A DNA stretch of 64,000 bases from an uncultured Bacteroidales bacterium (GCA_902779125.1 CACZAC010000001.1:106071-170070), one strand, 5' to 3'. Positions 17,114 to 26,912 are shown, counted from the stretch's first letter. The notes: a model not told the origin generated them from the sequence alone. Made by a program: numbers and translations.

Positions 17114-17151
17114 AATAATCAACAAAAAGCAAAGATGCTTAGTTGATTATT
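17114..17151. repeat. Nested stem-loop just upstream of the GT2 array
   Basis: Perfect 10-bp arms AATAATCAAC (17114-17123) and GTTGATTATT (17142-17151) enclose a smaller AAGC/GCTT stem. No T-run follows directly, so this may be a weak terminator, an mRNA-stability or processing element, or an operator between the first cluster genes and the array. Confidence 0.4.
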
Positions 17152-17193
17152 AATCATTTACTTGCAATTTTGTTCAAATATAAAGAATCCGTC

Positions 17194-18276
17194 ATGAACA
17201 ACAACCAGACTCAACCCAAAGTGAGTGTCTTGATTCCATTGTATAATCAGGAGCGATACATAGATGCGTGCCTCGATTCCATCTGCAACCAATCATATAA
17301 GAACCTCGAGATTGTCATTGTCAATGATGGTTCAACAGACCGCAGCCCATTAATGGCAAAGGAATGGGCCGCCCGTGATTCACGCATAAAAATTGTTGAC
17401 AAGCAGAATGAGGGTCTAACCTTTGCCCGTCGTGATGGATTTAGAGAAGCTACAGGTGACTACATCGCCTTTGTGGACAGTGACGATATGTTAACGCCCA
17501 AGGCGATAGAGGTCCTTGTCCATCACATGCTGGACAAGGATGTAGACCTGGTATTGGGAGGGATTGTCCGCAAGCTTGGTTTCTTGAAGAAAAAAATCCG
17601 TAATCATGGCATTTTCCCTGTTAATCAAGTCGTAACCCAGCCCGAGTTATTTGATAAGTACTATGTTGGCTTTTTTGGCAAGAGTTGTTTCACGGTTTCG
17701 ATGTGGGGACGCTTGTTCAAAAAAAGTATCATCGATAAGGCACTTAAGGAAACTGAACTTTTTTCATCTGAAATTCGGTTCATGGGAGAAGATGAACATT
17801 TCAATGTGATGATTTTCCCATATTTGAATTCCATGTATATGACAGATGAAAACGTTTATTATTATCGCTATGGTGGAACGGCAGATAAGTATAACCGGTT
17901 TTTTCCAGAACTATTGAGTTTCTCTACCAAACGACTAGGATTGCTTGATAAATATAATTACTCTGAAGGCTACCAGTACCTGTTTGCTGAGTATGTGGCC
18001 ATTTTTTACCAGCAAGCCAAACAACTCATTGGCCACAATAAGGCTGATAAAAATGGTGTAATGGAGTATTTCAGAAATGAAATGGAAACCAATGAACTGG
18101 TTCCACGGCTAATCGAGTATTACACCCAACAAACCACACAGAAACCGCAAGTTCAACTCATGATCAATCATGATTATGAAGGGATGTATGATTATGTTGT
18201 TGGATTGATAACAACTGGTCGGAAGAGCATTCGATATAAGGTAAAAAAACTATTGTTTAAATTACTGAAGGCATAG
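17194..18276 (+). CDS. Glycosyltransferase family 2, tandem array member 1 of 5
   Basis: 360-residue GT2. Marks: KVSVLIPLYNQERY at 9-22, VNDGSTDRSP at 43-52, ARRDG at 78-82 and DSDD at 95-98, then IRFMGEDEHFN, which contains the probable catalytic acidic pair, and a C-terminal HDYEGMYDY segment shared by all five array members. I chose ATG 17194; the frame extends to 17143 but the extra residues do not match the paralogues. All catalytic motifs are intact, so the copy is probably active. Together with the next four genes it forms a block of expanded, diverged paralogues that may add successive sugars. Confidence 0.9.
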   Translation: MNNNQTQPKVSVLIPLYNQERYIDACLDSICNQSYKNLEIVIVNDGSTDRSPLMAKEWAARDSRIKIVDKQNEGLTFARRDGFREATGDYIAFVDSDDMLTPKAIEVLVHHMLDKDVDLVLGGIVRKLGFLKKKIRNHGIFPVNQVVTQPELFDKYYVGFFGKSCFTVSMWGRLFKKSIIDKALKETELFSSEIRFMGEDEHFNVMIFPYLNSMYMTDENVYYYRYGGTADKYNRFFPELLSFSTKRLGLLDKYNYSEGYQYLFAEYVAIFYQQAKQLIGHNKADKNGVMEYFRNEMETNELVPRLIEYYTQQTTQKPQVQLMINHDYEGMYDYVVGLITTGRKSIRYKVKKLLFKLLKA

Positions 18277-18451
18277 AAGTCCCATTCTCAAACAGCATGC
18301 CCTTATCTGTCTAAGATTCAAAAAATCAATAGACTGTTACATTCATCTACTGTTTTTTAGTGTATGTCTTTCCACCCTGCAGCATTGAGTTAATCTTAAA
18401 TTAAGACACGTCCCTATTACTCGTTATACAACAGAAGAATAAGAATTATTA

Positions 18452-19537
18452 ATGGAAATGAATTCACAACCCAAGGTAAGCATATTGGTGCCTTTGTATA
18501 ATAAAGAAAGATACTTTAAGGCCTTTATTCAATCCATAACAAACCAAACATATAGTAATTTTGAGGTGATTCTTGTCAATGATGGTTCAACAGATAAAAG
18601 CCCATTCATGGCAAGAAAATGGAGTTGTCGCGACAATCGTATATTTGTTATCGATAAACCTAATGAAGGTCCAGCACTCGCACGCCGAGATGGTTTAAAG
18701 AAAGCCCAAGGCGAATATATTATGTTTGCCGATAGCGATGACTTGCTACCACCAAGAGCTATTGAAATCTTGGTGACTAAGATTGTTGAACTTGACGCTG
18801 ATTTAGTTATTGGTTCAAGTGATAAGAAACTGGGGTTTATCACTCGCCATCATTTGGATAGCATATATTCTTTTCCTACCAATGTATTAATAAAGCAACC
18901 TGAACTATTTGAGAAGTATTATTTAGGTTTCTTTAGCAATACGATTCTGCCTGTGTCAATGTGGGGGCGTATTTACAGAAAGAGTGTGATTGATACCGCA
19001 TTAAAAGAGAACACGATGTTCAGTGAGGACATTAATTTTATGGGAGAAGACCAGTATTTCAACTTATTGCTTTTTCCATATTTGCACTCTATGTATCGGA
19101 CCAATGAAACTGTTTATATCTATCGATACGGTGGTTATACGCTTCATTTTAATCGTCATTTTACACAACTATTAGATCTGTCCAGCATTAGACATCATTT
19201 ATTAGATAAATATAAATATTCTTCAGGATATGGTCCTTTATACGATGAGTACATTGAATGTTTATATTATCATGCATCAGAATTGATTCACTATAAACAA
19301 ACAGATCGTGAAGGTGTTATTGACTTTTTCGAACACGAATTGGATACACGGGATTTTATTCCAAGACTAAAGGACTACTATAAAAATGAGGTTCCATCTA
19401 ATCCTGGAGCATTGCTGTTGATAGAGCAGAACTATGATGGAATGTACCGACATGCAAGTAGAATTGCACATCAAAACCACAAAAATATAAAGAATATAAT
19501 AAAACGATCCATTTTGGCTGTTATCGAACGCTTCTAA
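18452..19537 (+). CDS. Glycosyltransferase family 2, tandem array member 2 of 5
   Basis: 361-residue GT2, paralogous to its neighbours over its whole length (VSILVPLYNKERYF, VNDGSTDKSP, ARRDG, DSDD at 94-97, INFMGEDQYFN, NYDGMYRHA). It departs from the others at several shared positions: FADSDD rather than FVDSDD, and NFEVI in place of NLEIV. A 175-bp gap without obvious promoter or terminator precedes it, the longest in the array. The start could also be the Met two codons later (18458). Confidence 0.9.
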   Translation: MEMNSQPKVSILVPLYNKERYFKAFIQSITNQTYSNFEVILVNDGSTDKSPFMARKWSCRDNRIFVIDKPNEGPALARRDGLKKAQGEYIMFADSDDLLPPRAIEILVTKIVELDADLVIGSSDKKLGFITRHHLDSIYSFPTNVLIKQPELFEKYYLGFFSNTILPVSMWGRIYRKSVIDTALKENTMFSEDINFMGEDQYFNLLLFPYLHSMYRTNETVYIYRYGGYTLHFNRHFTQLLDLSSIRHHLLDKYKYSSGYGPLYDEYIECLYYHASELIHYKQTDREGVIDFFEHELDTRDFIPRLKDYYKNEVPSNPGALLLIEQNYDGMYRHASRIAHQNHKNIKNIIKRSILAVIERF

Positions 19538-19572
19538 CAGTTTGCTTATCAAATCATTAATGCAACACAAAA

Positions 19573-20673
19573 ATGCATGTGACTGATATCATTACTAATC
19601 AAAACAAGGTGAGTATAGTTGTACCGCTGTATAATCAGGAACGGTATCTAGATGCATGCTTGCGTTCCATCACAAACCAGACCTATAAAAACCTTGAGAT
19701 AATCGTTGTAAATGACGGTTCAACAGATGGTAGTCTGGAAATTGCAGAAAAGTGGACGGAAAAAGATCATCGTATCAAAGTCATTAACAAGGCTAATGAA
19801 GGGGTAACCATGGCTCGACGTGATGGTTATCTTAAAGCCACTGGCGAATTCATCGCTTTTGTCGATAGCGATGACCTGTTGCCACGACATGCACTTGAAA
19901 GCATGTTGGCGCACATTGTCAAACAGGATGTAGATGTTGTTTTGGGCACAGCAAAAAGAAAACTGGGGATTTTGGAATGGGGGACATTCAACGGTTCTTT
20001 TCCACTTCATCAAGTAGTGAGCCAGCCCGAGTTATTTGACAAGCACTATATCTCATTTTTCGGTAAAGCCAGTTTTCATAACAACATGTGGGGACGCTTA
20101 TATCGCAAGAGCGTCATAGACAAGGCATATCAAGATACCGAATTATTCCCGACTGATATCCGTTTCATGGGTGAGGACTTGTTTTTTAACATGAAATTGT
20201 TTCCTTACTTAAGGTCTATGTACCACACTGATGATCTGGTTTATTATTATCGTTATGGCGGCGAGGTTGAATCCTTCAACCCTAATTACACGTCCTTGTT
20301 CTTATTATGTGACAAGCGTCTGGCTCTTCTAGACAAGTATGACTATAATGATGGTTACGGACCACTTTATGGAGAGTATGTGAACATAGTTTATCATTAT
20401 ATCAGGAAATTGATTGCTTTCAAGCAAGCTGGCAAAGACATAATTATTCCTTTTCTGGAAAACGAGTTTTCATCAAGGGAGTTAATGCCACGATTGTTAA
20501 ACTATTTTGATAAAAACAAATCACCCAACAAATCAGTGCAATTACTTGTTGCTCGTGATTTTGAAGGCATGTACCAATATGCCTACGATGCTCTTCAAAA
20601 CAGGCGAAGCTCGCTGAAATTTAAAACAAAGCGGCTTTTCCTCAAAACATTGGATCATTTTGCTCGGCAGTAA
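19573..20673 (+). CDS. Glycosyltransferase family 2, tandem array member 3 of 5
   Basis: 366-residue GT2 with an N-terminus a few residues longer than its paralogues. Motifs: VSIVVPLYNQERYL at 13-26, VNDGSTDGS, ARRDG, DSDD at 98-101, IRFMGEDLFFN, and the array-specific RDFEGMYQYA near the C-terminus. It lies 35 bp after member 2, and its stop codon abuts the ATG of member 4 with no spacer. It shares VVSQPELFDKHY and MWGRLYRKS with the other members. The sugar specificity region between residues 110 and 200 diverges most, as expected for changed donor or acceptor. Confidence 0.9.
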   Translation: MHVTDIITNQNKVSIVVPLYNQERYLDACLRSITNQTYKNLEIIVVNDGSTDGSLEIAEKWTEKDHRIKVINKANEGVTMARRDGYLKATGEFIAFVDSDDLLPRHALESMLAHIVKQDVDVVLGTAKRKLGILEWGTFNGSFPLHQVVSQPELFDKHYISFFGKASFHNNMWGRLYRKSVIDKAYQDTELFPTDIRFMGEDLFFNMKLFPYLRSMYHTDDLVYYYRYGGEVESFNPNYTSLFLLCDKRLALLDKYDYNDGYGPLYGEYVNIVYHYIRKLIAFKQAGKDIIIPFLENEFSSRELMPRLLNYFDKNKSPNKSVQLLVARDFEGMYQYAYDALQNRRSSLKFKTKRLFLKTLDHFARQ

Positions 20674-21765
20674 ATGGTGGTGAATAATCAGCCTTTAGTG
20701 AGTGTACTCGTTCCCTTGTATAACCAAGAGCGTTATTTTGGGACGTGCATTCGTTCCATCTGCAACCAGACTTATCGCAATCTAGAAATTGTGGTGGTTA
20801 ACGATGGCTCTACCGACAAGAGCGGGATTTTGCTGGAACAGTGGGCAAAAAAAGACAATCGTATCATAATCGTCAACAAGTCAAATGAGGGACTTGTCAA
20901 GGCTAGACGTGATGGATATCTCAAAGCAACAGGAGAATTCATAGCTTTTGTCGACAGCGATGACGCACTGCCTCCTAGAGCGATTGAGGCCCTTGTCCGA
21001 CATATCACAGAAAAAAACGTGGACTTAGTCATTGGGGCAATAACCAGAAAATTGGGGATATTTACTTGGGGTAACAGCAAATCATACGGTAGTTTCCCCA
21101 CTGGTCAAGTTGTCAATCAGCCGGAATTGTACGATAAATACTTCGTTGGTTTCTTTGGTCAAGCATGCTTTCTTTTCTCAATGTGGGGGCGTCTGTTCAG
21201 GAAGAGTGCGATTGATAGAGCATTGCAGCATACCGAACTGTTCCCTGACAGTATCCGTTTCATGGGTGAGGACCTGAACTTCAACATGAGGATTTTTCCA
21301 TATCTGCAATCAATGTACCGTATCGACGATTTAGTCTATTATTATCGATATGGTGGTGCTGTTGACCATTTCAATCCTCATTACAATGAGTTGTTAAAGA
21401 TGGCAGATGATCGTCTGCAACTGCTTGATGATCTGAAATACAACAAAGGATACGCTCCACTTTTCGGCGAGTATGTAAATATGTTTTACTTTCGCGCACA
21501 ACAGTTGATTGATTTCAAACAAGCTGATAAAGATGGTGTGATAGCTTATTTCAAAAACGAACTGAACGAACGCAAACTCATACCGCGTCTGATGTCATTC
21601 ATTGCAGATGATGGGACGCATAATCAAGCAGCATTACTCATACAACAGCGAGACTACGAGGGAATGTATAACGAAGCCTGTAAACGAGTACGGCAGTTGC
21701 ACAGCACATGGCAATGCAATGTCAAGGCTGCATTATTGTGGACATTAGAGCATTTATCATTGTAA
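20674..21765 (+). CDS. Glycosyltransferase family 2, tandem array member 4 of 5
   Basis: 363-residue GT2. Motifs: VSVLVPLYNQERYF at 9-22, VNDGSTDKSG, ARRDG, DSDD at 94-97, IRFMGEDLNFN and RDYEGMYNEA. The start codon follows the stop of member 3 directly, so translational coupling is likely. It shares long stretches with members 3 and 5 (YLKATGEFIAFVDSDD here and in member 3), pointing to recent duplication. It probably acts on the same lipid-linked oligosaccharide with a different acceptor or donor. Confidence 0.9.
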   Translation: MVVNNQPLVSVLVPLYNQERYFGTCIRSICNQTYRNLEIVVVNDGSTDKSGILLEQWAKKDNRIIIVNKSNEGLVKARRDGYLKATGEFIAFVDSDDALPPRAIEALVRHITEKNVDLVIGAITRKLGIFTWGNSKSYGSFPTGQVVNQPELYDKYFVGFFGQACFLFSMWGRLFRKSAIDRALQHTELFPDSIRFMGEDLNFNMRIFPYLQSMYRIDDLVYYYRYGGAVDHFNPHYNELLKMADDRLQLLDDLKYNKGYAPLFGEYVNMFYFRAQQLIDFKQADKDGVIAYFKNELNERKLIPRLMSFIADDGTHNQAALLIQQRDYEGMYNEACKRVRQLHSTWQCNVKAALLWTLEHLSL

Positions 21766-21777
21766 TTTTGAAACAAG

Positions 21778-22854
21778 ATGATTGATAATCAGCCTTTAGT
21801 CAGCATACTGATACCATTATATAATCAGGAGCGCTATTTCGAGAAATGCATACGGTCCGTTTGCAACCAAACCTATAAGAATCTCGAAATCATCGTCGTC
21901 AATGACGGTTCAACTGACGGAAGTCCAAACATTCTCTCTAAATGGACCTCAAAGGACAAACGCATCAAGGTTGTAAACAAGCAGAACCAAGGCTTGCCGA
22001 TGGCGCGTAGAGATGGATATTTGAATGCAACAGGAGAGTATGTCTGCTTCTTGGACAGCGATGATCAACTTGTTTCCAATGGCATTGAGGTGATGGTAAA
22101 GCACATCATGCGACATCAGGTAGATATGCTCATTTGTACGGCAAAACGCATGTTGGGCTTTTTTAAATGGAGTCGTATCTCTGGACCATTTCCAAAGGAC
22201 CATGTGGTTCGACAGCCAGAGCTATTTGATCATTATTTTGTAAACTTCTTTGGTAAATCAAGTTTCCCATTTAATATGTGGGCTCGACTAATCAAGAAAA
22301 CTGCAATCGATAAGGCATATCAACAAACCGAGATTTTTATGACAGAACTCCGGTTTATGGGAGAGGATTTATTTTTTAATATGAAATTATTCCCTTATTT
22401 GCAATCGATGGTAATGACAGATGATATTGTTTATTACTATCGATACGGTGGGGCTGTTGATCATTTTAATAAGTATTACCCTGAGTTGTTTAGACTTGCT
22501 GATATCCGACTTGAGCAACTTGACCGATATTCCTATCGCGAAGGATATGAACCTTTGTTCATAGAGTATTCCAATATGGTATACTATTATGCAGAACAAT
22601 TACTTGAATTCAAAAAGTCAGATCGTCAGGATATCATTGATTTCTTCCGCCAAGAGCTATCCTCTCGTGCTTTTTTTCATCGAATGCAGCAGTTTTTTGC
22701 CAATCATGATTGCAACTATCCAGGCGCCAAGCTGATGCTGAATTTTGACTACGATGGTATGTACAATTATGCAAAAGAATCTTTCAATCGACGATACTAC
22801 TCAATAAAATATAGAGGTCAACGGTCGTTATTATGGTTGATGGAGAGGTTATAA
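21778..22854 (+). CDS. Glycosyltransferase family 2, tandem array member 5 of 5
   Basis: 358-residue GT2. Motifs: VSILIPLYNQERYF at 8-21, VNDGSTDGSP, ARRDG, DSDD at 93-96, LRFMGEDLFFN and FDYDGMYNYA. It varies at conserved array positions: FLDSDD, and NMWARLIKK where the others have MWGRL. It begins 12 bp after member 4. The array ends here; the next gene is a GT4 enzyme after 34 bp. The C-terminal 100 residues, probably acceptor or membrane-facing, are rich in aromatic and basic residues. Confidence 0.9.
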   Translation: MIDNQPLVSILIPLYNQERYFEKCIRSVCNQTYKNLEIIVVNDGSTDGSPNILSKWTSKDKRIKVVNKQNQGLPMARRDGYLNATGEYVCFLDSDDQLVSNGIEVMVKHIMRHQVDMLICTAKRMLGFFKWSRISGPFPKDHVVRQPELFDHYFVNFFGKSSFPFNMWARLIKKTAIDKAYQQTEIFMTELRFMGEDLFFNMKLFPYLQSMVMTDDIVYYYRYGGAVDHFNKYYPELFRLADIRLEQLDRYSYREGYEPLFIEYSNMVYYYAEQLLEFKKSDRQDIIDFFRQELSSRAFFHRMQQFFANHDCNYPGAKLMLNFDYDGMYNYAKESFNRRYYSIKYRGQRSLLWLMERL

Positions 22855-22888
22855 TCATATAAGGATTGATTTTTCGTTTTTGTTCCTT

Positions 22889-23962
22889 ATGAGGATACTT
22901 CATGTAATAACTTCACTCCAAACAGGCGGAGCAGAGCATCTGATGGTTGATTTGCTTCCTTTGTTGCGTTCCAGTAGAAATCATACTGTGGAACTGTTAG
23001 TGTTTGATGGGCGTTGTACGCCTTTTATGGAGGAGTTAAAGAGTCGCGGAATATGTATACACAAACTGGGTTACGGTGGCAGTGCATATCACCCGAAGTA
23101 TATTTTTAAGTTAATACAATACATGGGGCAGTACGATATCATTCATGCCCACAACACAGCATGCCAACTGTTTGTTCCGATATCCAAAATGTTAAGTTTC
23201 ACACGCAAGCCCCTTGTAACTACCGAACACAGCACAAATAATCGCCGTCGCAGCAAGTGGTGGTGCAAACCATTGGATAGGTGGATGTACAATCGATATG
23301 CAGCCGTCATTTGCATTGCAGACCAAACACGTGCCAGTTTGGAACAGTACCTAGGCAAGAAAAAAAACTTTTATACTATTTGGAACGGTGTCAATTTTAC
23401 CCGTTTTAGTAGAGCCATCAAGAATATAGCAGGGCAAAAAGATTTTGTGGTCACAATGGTAGCGGGATTGCGTATTGAAAAAGATCACGAGACATTGCTA
23501 AAGGCGATTGCTCAGCTGCCCGCTAATTACCGATTGCTACTTGTCGGTGATGGAGAGAGAAAAGAATTCCTCAAAGTCATGTGCATGGAATTAGGATTAG
23601 AGAGCAGAGTATCTTTTTTGGGTGTGCGCATGGATGTACCTGATATCCTGGAACAGAGTGACGTTGCTGTGCTTTCTTCACATTGGGAAGGCTTTGGCTT
23701 GGCGGCCGTAGAAGCCATGGCGGCCGGTCGACCGTTGGTTGCTACTGATGTGGGTGGATTACATGATGTGGTAAGTGGAGCAGGTCTATTGTTTCCTCAT
23801 GGTGATGATAAGGCCTTGGCCGAGAAGATACAGTGGTTGTGTGAACATCCCGACGAATACCGTCAAGTTGCATTGAAATGCCAAGAGAGGGCCAGCAAAT
23901 ATGATATTTCAATAATGGCAAGGAAATATCTTCAGCTTTATGAGAGGGTTATAAACAGGTAG
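22889..23962 (+). CDS. Glycosyltransferase family 4
   Basis: 357-residue GT-B enzyme. The N-terminus RILHVITSLQTGGAEHLMVDL is the canonical GT4 start, with the GGAE loop at 13-16. The donor-binding region has WEGFGLAAVEAMAAGRPLVATD (E-x7-E pattern). It retains sugar configuration and probably adds hexose or N-acetylhexosamine to the growing repeat. ATG 22889 fits the family; a TTG nine bases upstream also keeps frame. Neighbouring genes on both sides are glycosyltransferases in the same direction, 11 bp from the next. Confidence 0.9.
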   Translation: MRILHVITSLQTGGAEHLMVDLLPLLRSSRNHTVELLVFDGRCTPFMEELKSRGICIHKLGYGGSAYHPKYIFKLIQYMGQYDIIHAHNTACQLFVPISKMLSFTRKPLVTTEHSTNNRRRSKWWCKPLDRWMYNRYAAVICIADQTRASLEQYLGKKKNFYTIWNGVNFTRFSRAIKNIAGQKDFVVTMVAGLRIEKDHETLLKAIAQLPANYRLLLVGDGERKEFLKVMCMELGLESRVSFLGVRMDVPDILEQSDVAVLSSHWEGFGLAAVEAMAAGRPLVATDVGGLHDVVSGAGLLFPHGDDKALAEKIQWLCEHPDEYRQVALKCQERASKYDISIMARKYLQLYERVINR

Positions 23963-23973
23963 AGAGTCAAATC

Positions 23974-25146
23974 ATGAAAATCGTATATAGTTTAAATTCA
24001 ATTCGAGGGCAAGGAGGTATTGAACGCATTACCCTTATTATTGCGAATGCCTTGGCCCAGATTGATGGTAATGAGGTGTTTATTGTTGTGGCCGACAATA
24101 AGAGTTTAGAGCAAGTGTACGAAATCTCTCCATTAATTCATCTAATTGACTTGAATGTAAACAGCCATGAGTGGAATCCTGCCTTCCCTGATTTGATTAA
24201 CAACATGATATCATGGACTACAAAACCCAGACATCGCAGTTTACTCAGAAATGCCCTAAAAAGAATTGCACCAGATATAGTCATAACTTGTGGGAAGACT
24301 GACAAATACTTGTTCCCATCAAAATGGAAACGTCAATGGAAACTAGTAAGAATCTTTCATGAGGAAAAGTATATTGAGGTAAAAAACTCGCCTACAAAAT
24401 TCTTGAAGTGGATGACACGAGTTTTGATTTTTTTAGATCATCTGATTAATGTACCCAAATGTGATAGAATTATAGTCTTGACCCATGAAGAAAAAGAGCG
24501 AAACTGGCAGGGGAAGAAGAATGTACTCATCATACCAAATCCAGTGACTTTTTCTTGTGAAACGCCCTCATTGTTGAATCAAAAGTGCGTTATTTCCGTT
24601 GGCCGTTTGGACAGATTGAAGAATTATTCTGCATTGATTAATGCTTTTAAGATCGTTTGTGAAAGACATAATGATTGGTGTCTGAATATTTATGGAGATG
24701 GTCCTGAAAAGCAACACTTACAACAGCAGATTAATGACCTGGAGTTGCAGAATAATGTCTATCTGATGGGATTCGTAAAAGACATCAGGACAGCAATGCT
24801 TCAGTCTTCTATTTTTGGATTCTCTTCATTAAGCGAGGGCTACGGTATTGTCTTGATTGAAGCTATGGAGTGTGGGCTCCCCGTTGTGTCATATCAATGC
24901 GCCAATGGCCCAAAGGATATCATTACTGATGGCGTAAATGGCTTTTTGGTCCCTGTTGGTGAAGAAAAAATGCTTGCTGACAAAATATGCACAATTATTG
25001 AGGATAAAGAGTTGCATCATAAAATGGGTATAGCGGCAAAAGCAAATGCAAAGAATTATCAACTTGATCATATCGCAAACCAGTGGATGAGTTTGTTCTA
25101 TGAATTGACTTCCGCTCAGGCCAGAAGAATCTTAACTAAAATGTAA
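23974..25146 (+). CDS. Glycosyltransferase family 4
   Basis: 390-residue GT-B enzyme. GT4 features: N-terminal KIVYSLNSIRGQGGIERI with the glycine loop, a domain-2 start VISVGRLDRLKNYSALI around residue 205, and the donor motif SLSEGYGIVLIEAMECGLPVVS with the E-x7-E pair. It is 11 bp downstream of the previous GT4 and 13 bp upstream of the next, so three GT4 genes follow each other. It resembles WaaG/PimB-like and GalNAc-alpha-1,4 transferase-type proteins, but specificity cannot be assigned. Confidence 0.9.
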   Translation: MKIVYSLNSIRGQGGIERITLIIANALAQIDGNEVFIVVADNKSLEQVYEISPLIHLIDLNVNSHEWNPAFPDLINNMISWTTKPRHRSLLRNALKRIAPDIVITCGKTDKYLFPSKWKRQWKLVRIFHEEKYIEVKNSPTKFLKWMTRVLIFLDHLINVPKCDRIIVLTHEEKERNWQGKKNVLIIPNPVTFSCETPSLLNQKCVISVGRLDRLKNYSALINAFKIVCERHNDWCLNIYGDGPEKQHLQQQINDLELQNNVYLMGFVKDIRTAMLQSSIFGFSSLSEGYGIVLIEAMECGLPVVSYQCANGPKDIITDGVNGFLVPVGEEKMLADKICTIIEDKELHHKMGIAAKANAKNYQLDHIANQWMSLFYELTSAQARRILTKM

Positions 25147-25159
25147 TTGTGATAAACAG

Positions 25160-26293
25160 ATGATAGATAAAAAGCAGAAGATTATCCGTGCAGCCACAGT
25201 GCCTCAGTCGTTGTACTCTTTCTGTGCTGGAATGTTGGAGGAGCTCTCTCAAGAGTATGAGGTTGTTGCAGTATCTTCTCCAGGGGAAGCATTGGAAAAA
25301 GTAGGACAACGAGAAGGTGTCCGTACCATTGCCGTGCCCATGGAGCGCCATATCTCGTTGATAAACGACCTACGCTCACTATGGAGAATGTGGAAAGTCA
25401 TGAAAAGCGAGAAACCAGATATGGTTCATTCTATGACCCCCAAGGCAGGACTCATCTGCATGATAGCAGCCTGGCTTACAAGAGTACCGCGCCGTGTTCA
25501 CACGTTCACGGGCCTTGTGTGGCCCACAGCTACAGGTTTGAAGCGTCTCATTCTGATGGCAACGGACTGGTTGACTTGTGCCTGCGCCACCCACATTATC
25601 CCTGAGGGCGAGGGTGTAAAGAGTGATTTGCTCAATCATCACATTACACGCAAACCCATCAAGGTTTTGGGATATGGTAATGTGAAAGGCATTGACATGG
25701 AACATTATAATCCAGCATTGTTCGATAAAGGACCTCATCCTGATGGTTTCACATTCGTGTTTGTAGGACGAATTGTTCGTGACAAGGGCATCAACGAGTT
25801 GATTGCTGCTTTTGACCGCCTACATAGAGATTATCCAGATGCGAGACTTGTACTGATTGGGCCACGTGAGGACAACTTGGATCCGGTGCTGCCTTCAACA
25901 CTTGACCGCATCAATAGTGGAGATGGTATTCAAGCCACCGGTCCACAGAGTGATGTCCGCCCATTTTATGCTACGGCCGATGCGTTGGTATTCCCCAGTT
26001 ACCGAGAGGGATTTCCTAATGTCGTGATTGAGGCAGGTGCTATGGGCTTGCCTAGCATAGTTACCGACATCAACGGTTCTCGTGAGATTATCATCGATGG
26101 AGAGAATGGTGTTATCATTCCTCCGCGTAACGAGGAGGCTTTGTATCAGGCCATGAAGTGGTTTGTCGAACATTCCGATGAAGTAGCTGCTATGGCCCAA
26201 AATGCACGACATCTCATCGCCTCACGCTATGAGCAGGGATATGTGCGGCAGTGTCTCTATGACTTCTATCATGAAATATTAAAGGACAATTGA
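25160..26293 (+). CDS. Glycosyltransferase family 4, probably second-step transferase
   Basis: 377-residue GT4 of the type often encoded directly before a PglC/WcaJ-type initiating enzyme, where it adds the second sugar (CapM, WbpX and PglA-like). It has HSMTPKAGLICMIAAWLTRVP-like sequence around 95-115 typical of this subgroup, FVGRIVRDKGINELI as the domain-2 strand, and PSYREGFPNVVIEAGAMGLP as the donor motif. Its stop codon overlaps the region of the next start: GTG at 26295 begins one base after the TGA at 26291-26293. Confidence 0.9.
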   Translation: MIDKKQKIIRAATVPQSLYSFCAGMLEELSQEYEVVAVSSPGEALEKVGQREGVRTIAVPMERHISLINDLRSLWRMWKVMKSEKPDMVHSMTPKAGLICMIAAWLTRVPRRVHTFTGLVWPTATGLKRLILMATDWLTCACATHIIPEGEGVKSDLLNHHITRKPIKVLGYGNVKGIDMEHYNPALFDKGPHPDGFTFVFVGRIVRDKGINELIAAFDRLHRDYPDARLVLIGPREDNLDPVLPSTLDRINSGDGIQATGPQSDVRPFYATADALVFPSYREGFPNVVIEAGAMGLPSIVTDINGSREIIIDGENGVIIPPRNEEALYQAMKWFVEHSDEVAAMAQNARHLIASRYEQGYVRQCLYDFYHEILKDN

Positions 26294-26294
26294 T

Positions 26295-26912
26295 GTGAGA
26301 GATATATACAAAAACTATATCAAGCGAGGACTTGGTTTCTCCTTGGCTTTGCTTGCAATTATATGCTTGTCACCTGTTTTACTAGTTGTAACGATTTGGT
26401 TGCATTTCGCGAACAAAGGAGCTGGAGCGTTCTTTCTTCAGGAACGTCCAGGTAAAGACGGTAAAATTTTTAAAATCATCAAGTTTAAGACTATGACCGA
26501 TGAGCGTGATGCTGATGGAAAATTATTGCCCGATGCTAAACGTCTTACCAAGATTGGCCGTTTTGTGCGTTCCACCAGCATCGACGAGCTGCCCCAATTG
26601 ATTAATGTTTTGAGAGGCGATATGGCACTGATTGGGCCACGTCCTCTGTTGGTTCAATATATGCCCTTGTATTCCCGAGAACAGGCCCGCCGGCATGAGG
26701 TCAGGCCTGGCATTACGGGGTGGGCTCAATGCCATGGCCGCAACACGTTGTCATGGAGCGAGAAATTCAGTTATGATGTGTGGTATGTTGACAACTGCAC
26801 GTTCAAAACTGATCTCAAGGTGATTTTCACCACTATTAAGAAAGTGATTGTCCGAGATGGTATTTCACAGGACGGTCAAGCAACAATGGAAGAATTTAAC
26901 GGAAAAAACTAA
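26295..26912 (+). CDS. Initiating phosphoglycosyltransferase (PglC/WcaJ-family sugar transferase)
   Basis: 205-residue monotopic phosphoglycosyltransferase that moves a sugar 1-phosphate from an NDP-sugar to undecaprenyl phosphate, the first membrane step of the glycan. It is the short PglC form: one N-terminal hydrophobic hairpin (about 15-35), FKIIKFKTM at 59-67, the catalytic Asp-Glu dyad in SIDELPQL (97-98), and GDMALIGPRPLL at 108-119. The start is GTG, supported by alignment of MRDIYKNYIKRGL to the family N-terminus. It overlaps the following acetyltransferase by 1 bp. The sugar is unknown; the nearby aminotransferase and PglD genes suggest an amino sugar. Confidence 0.93.
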   Translation: MRDIYKNYIKRGLGFSLALLAIICLSPVLLVVTIWLHFANKGAGAFFLQERPGKDGKIFKIIKFKTMTDERDADGKLLPDAKRLTKIGRFVRSTSIDELPQLINVLRGDMALIGPRPLLVQYMPLYSREQARRHEVRPGITGWAQCHGRNTLSWSEKFSYDVWYVDNCTFKTDLKVIFTTIKKVIVRDGISQDGQATMEEFNGKN

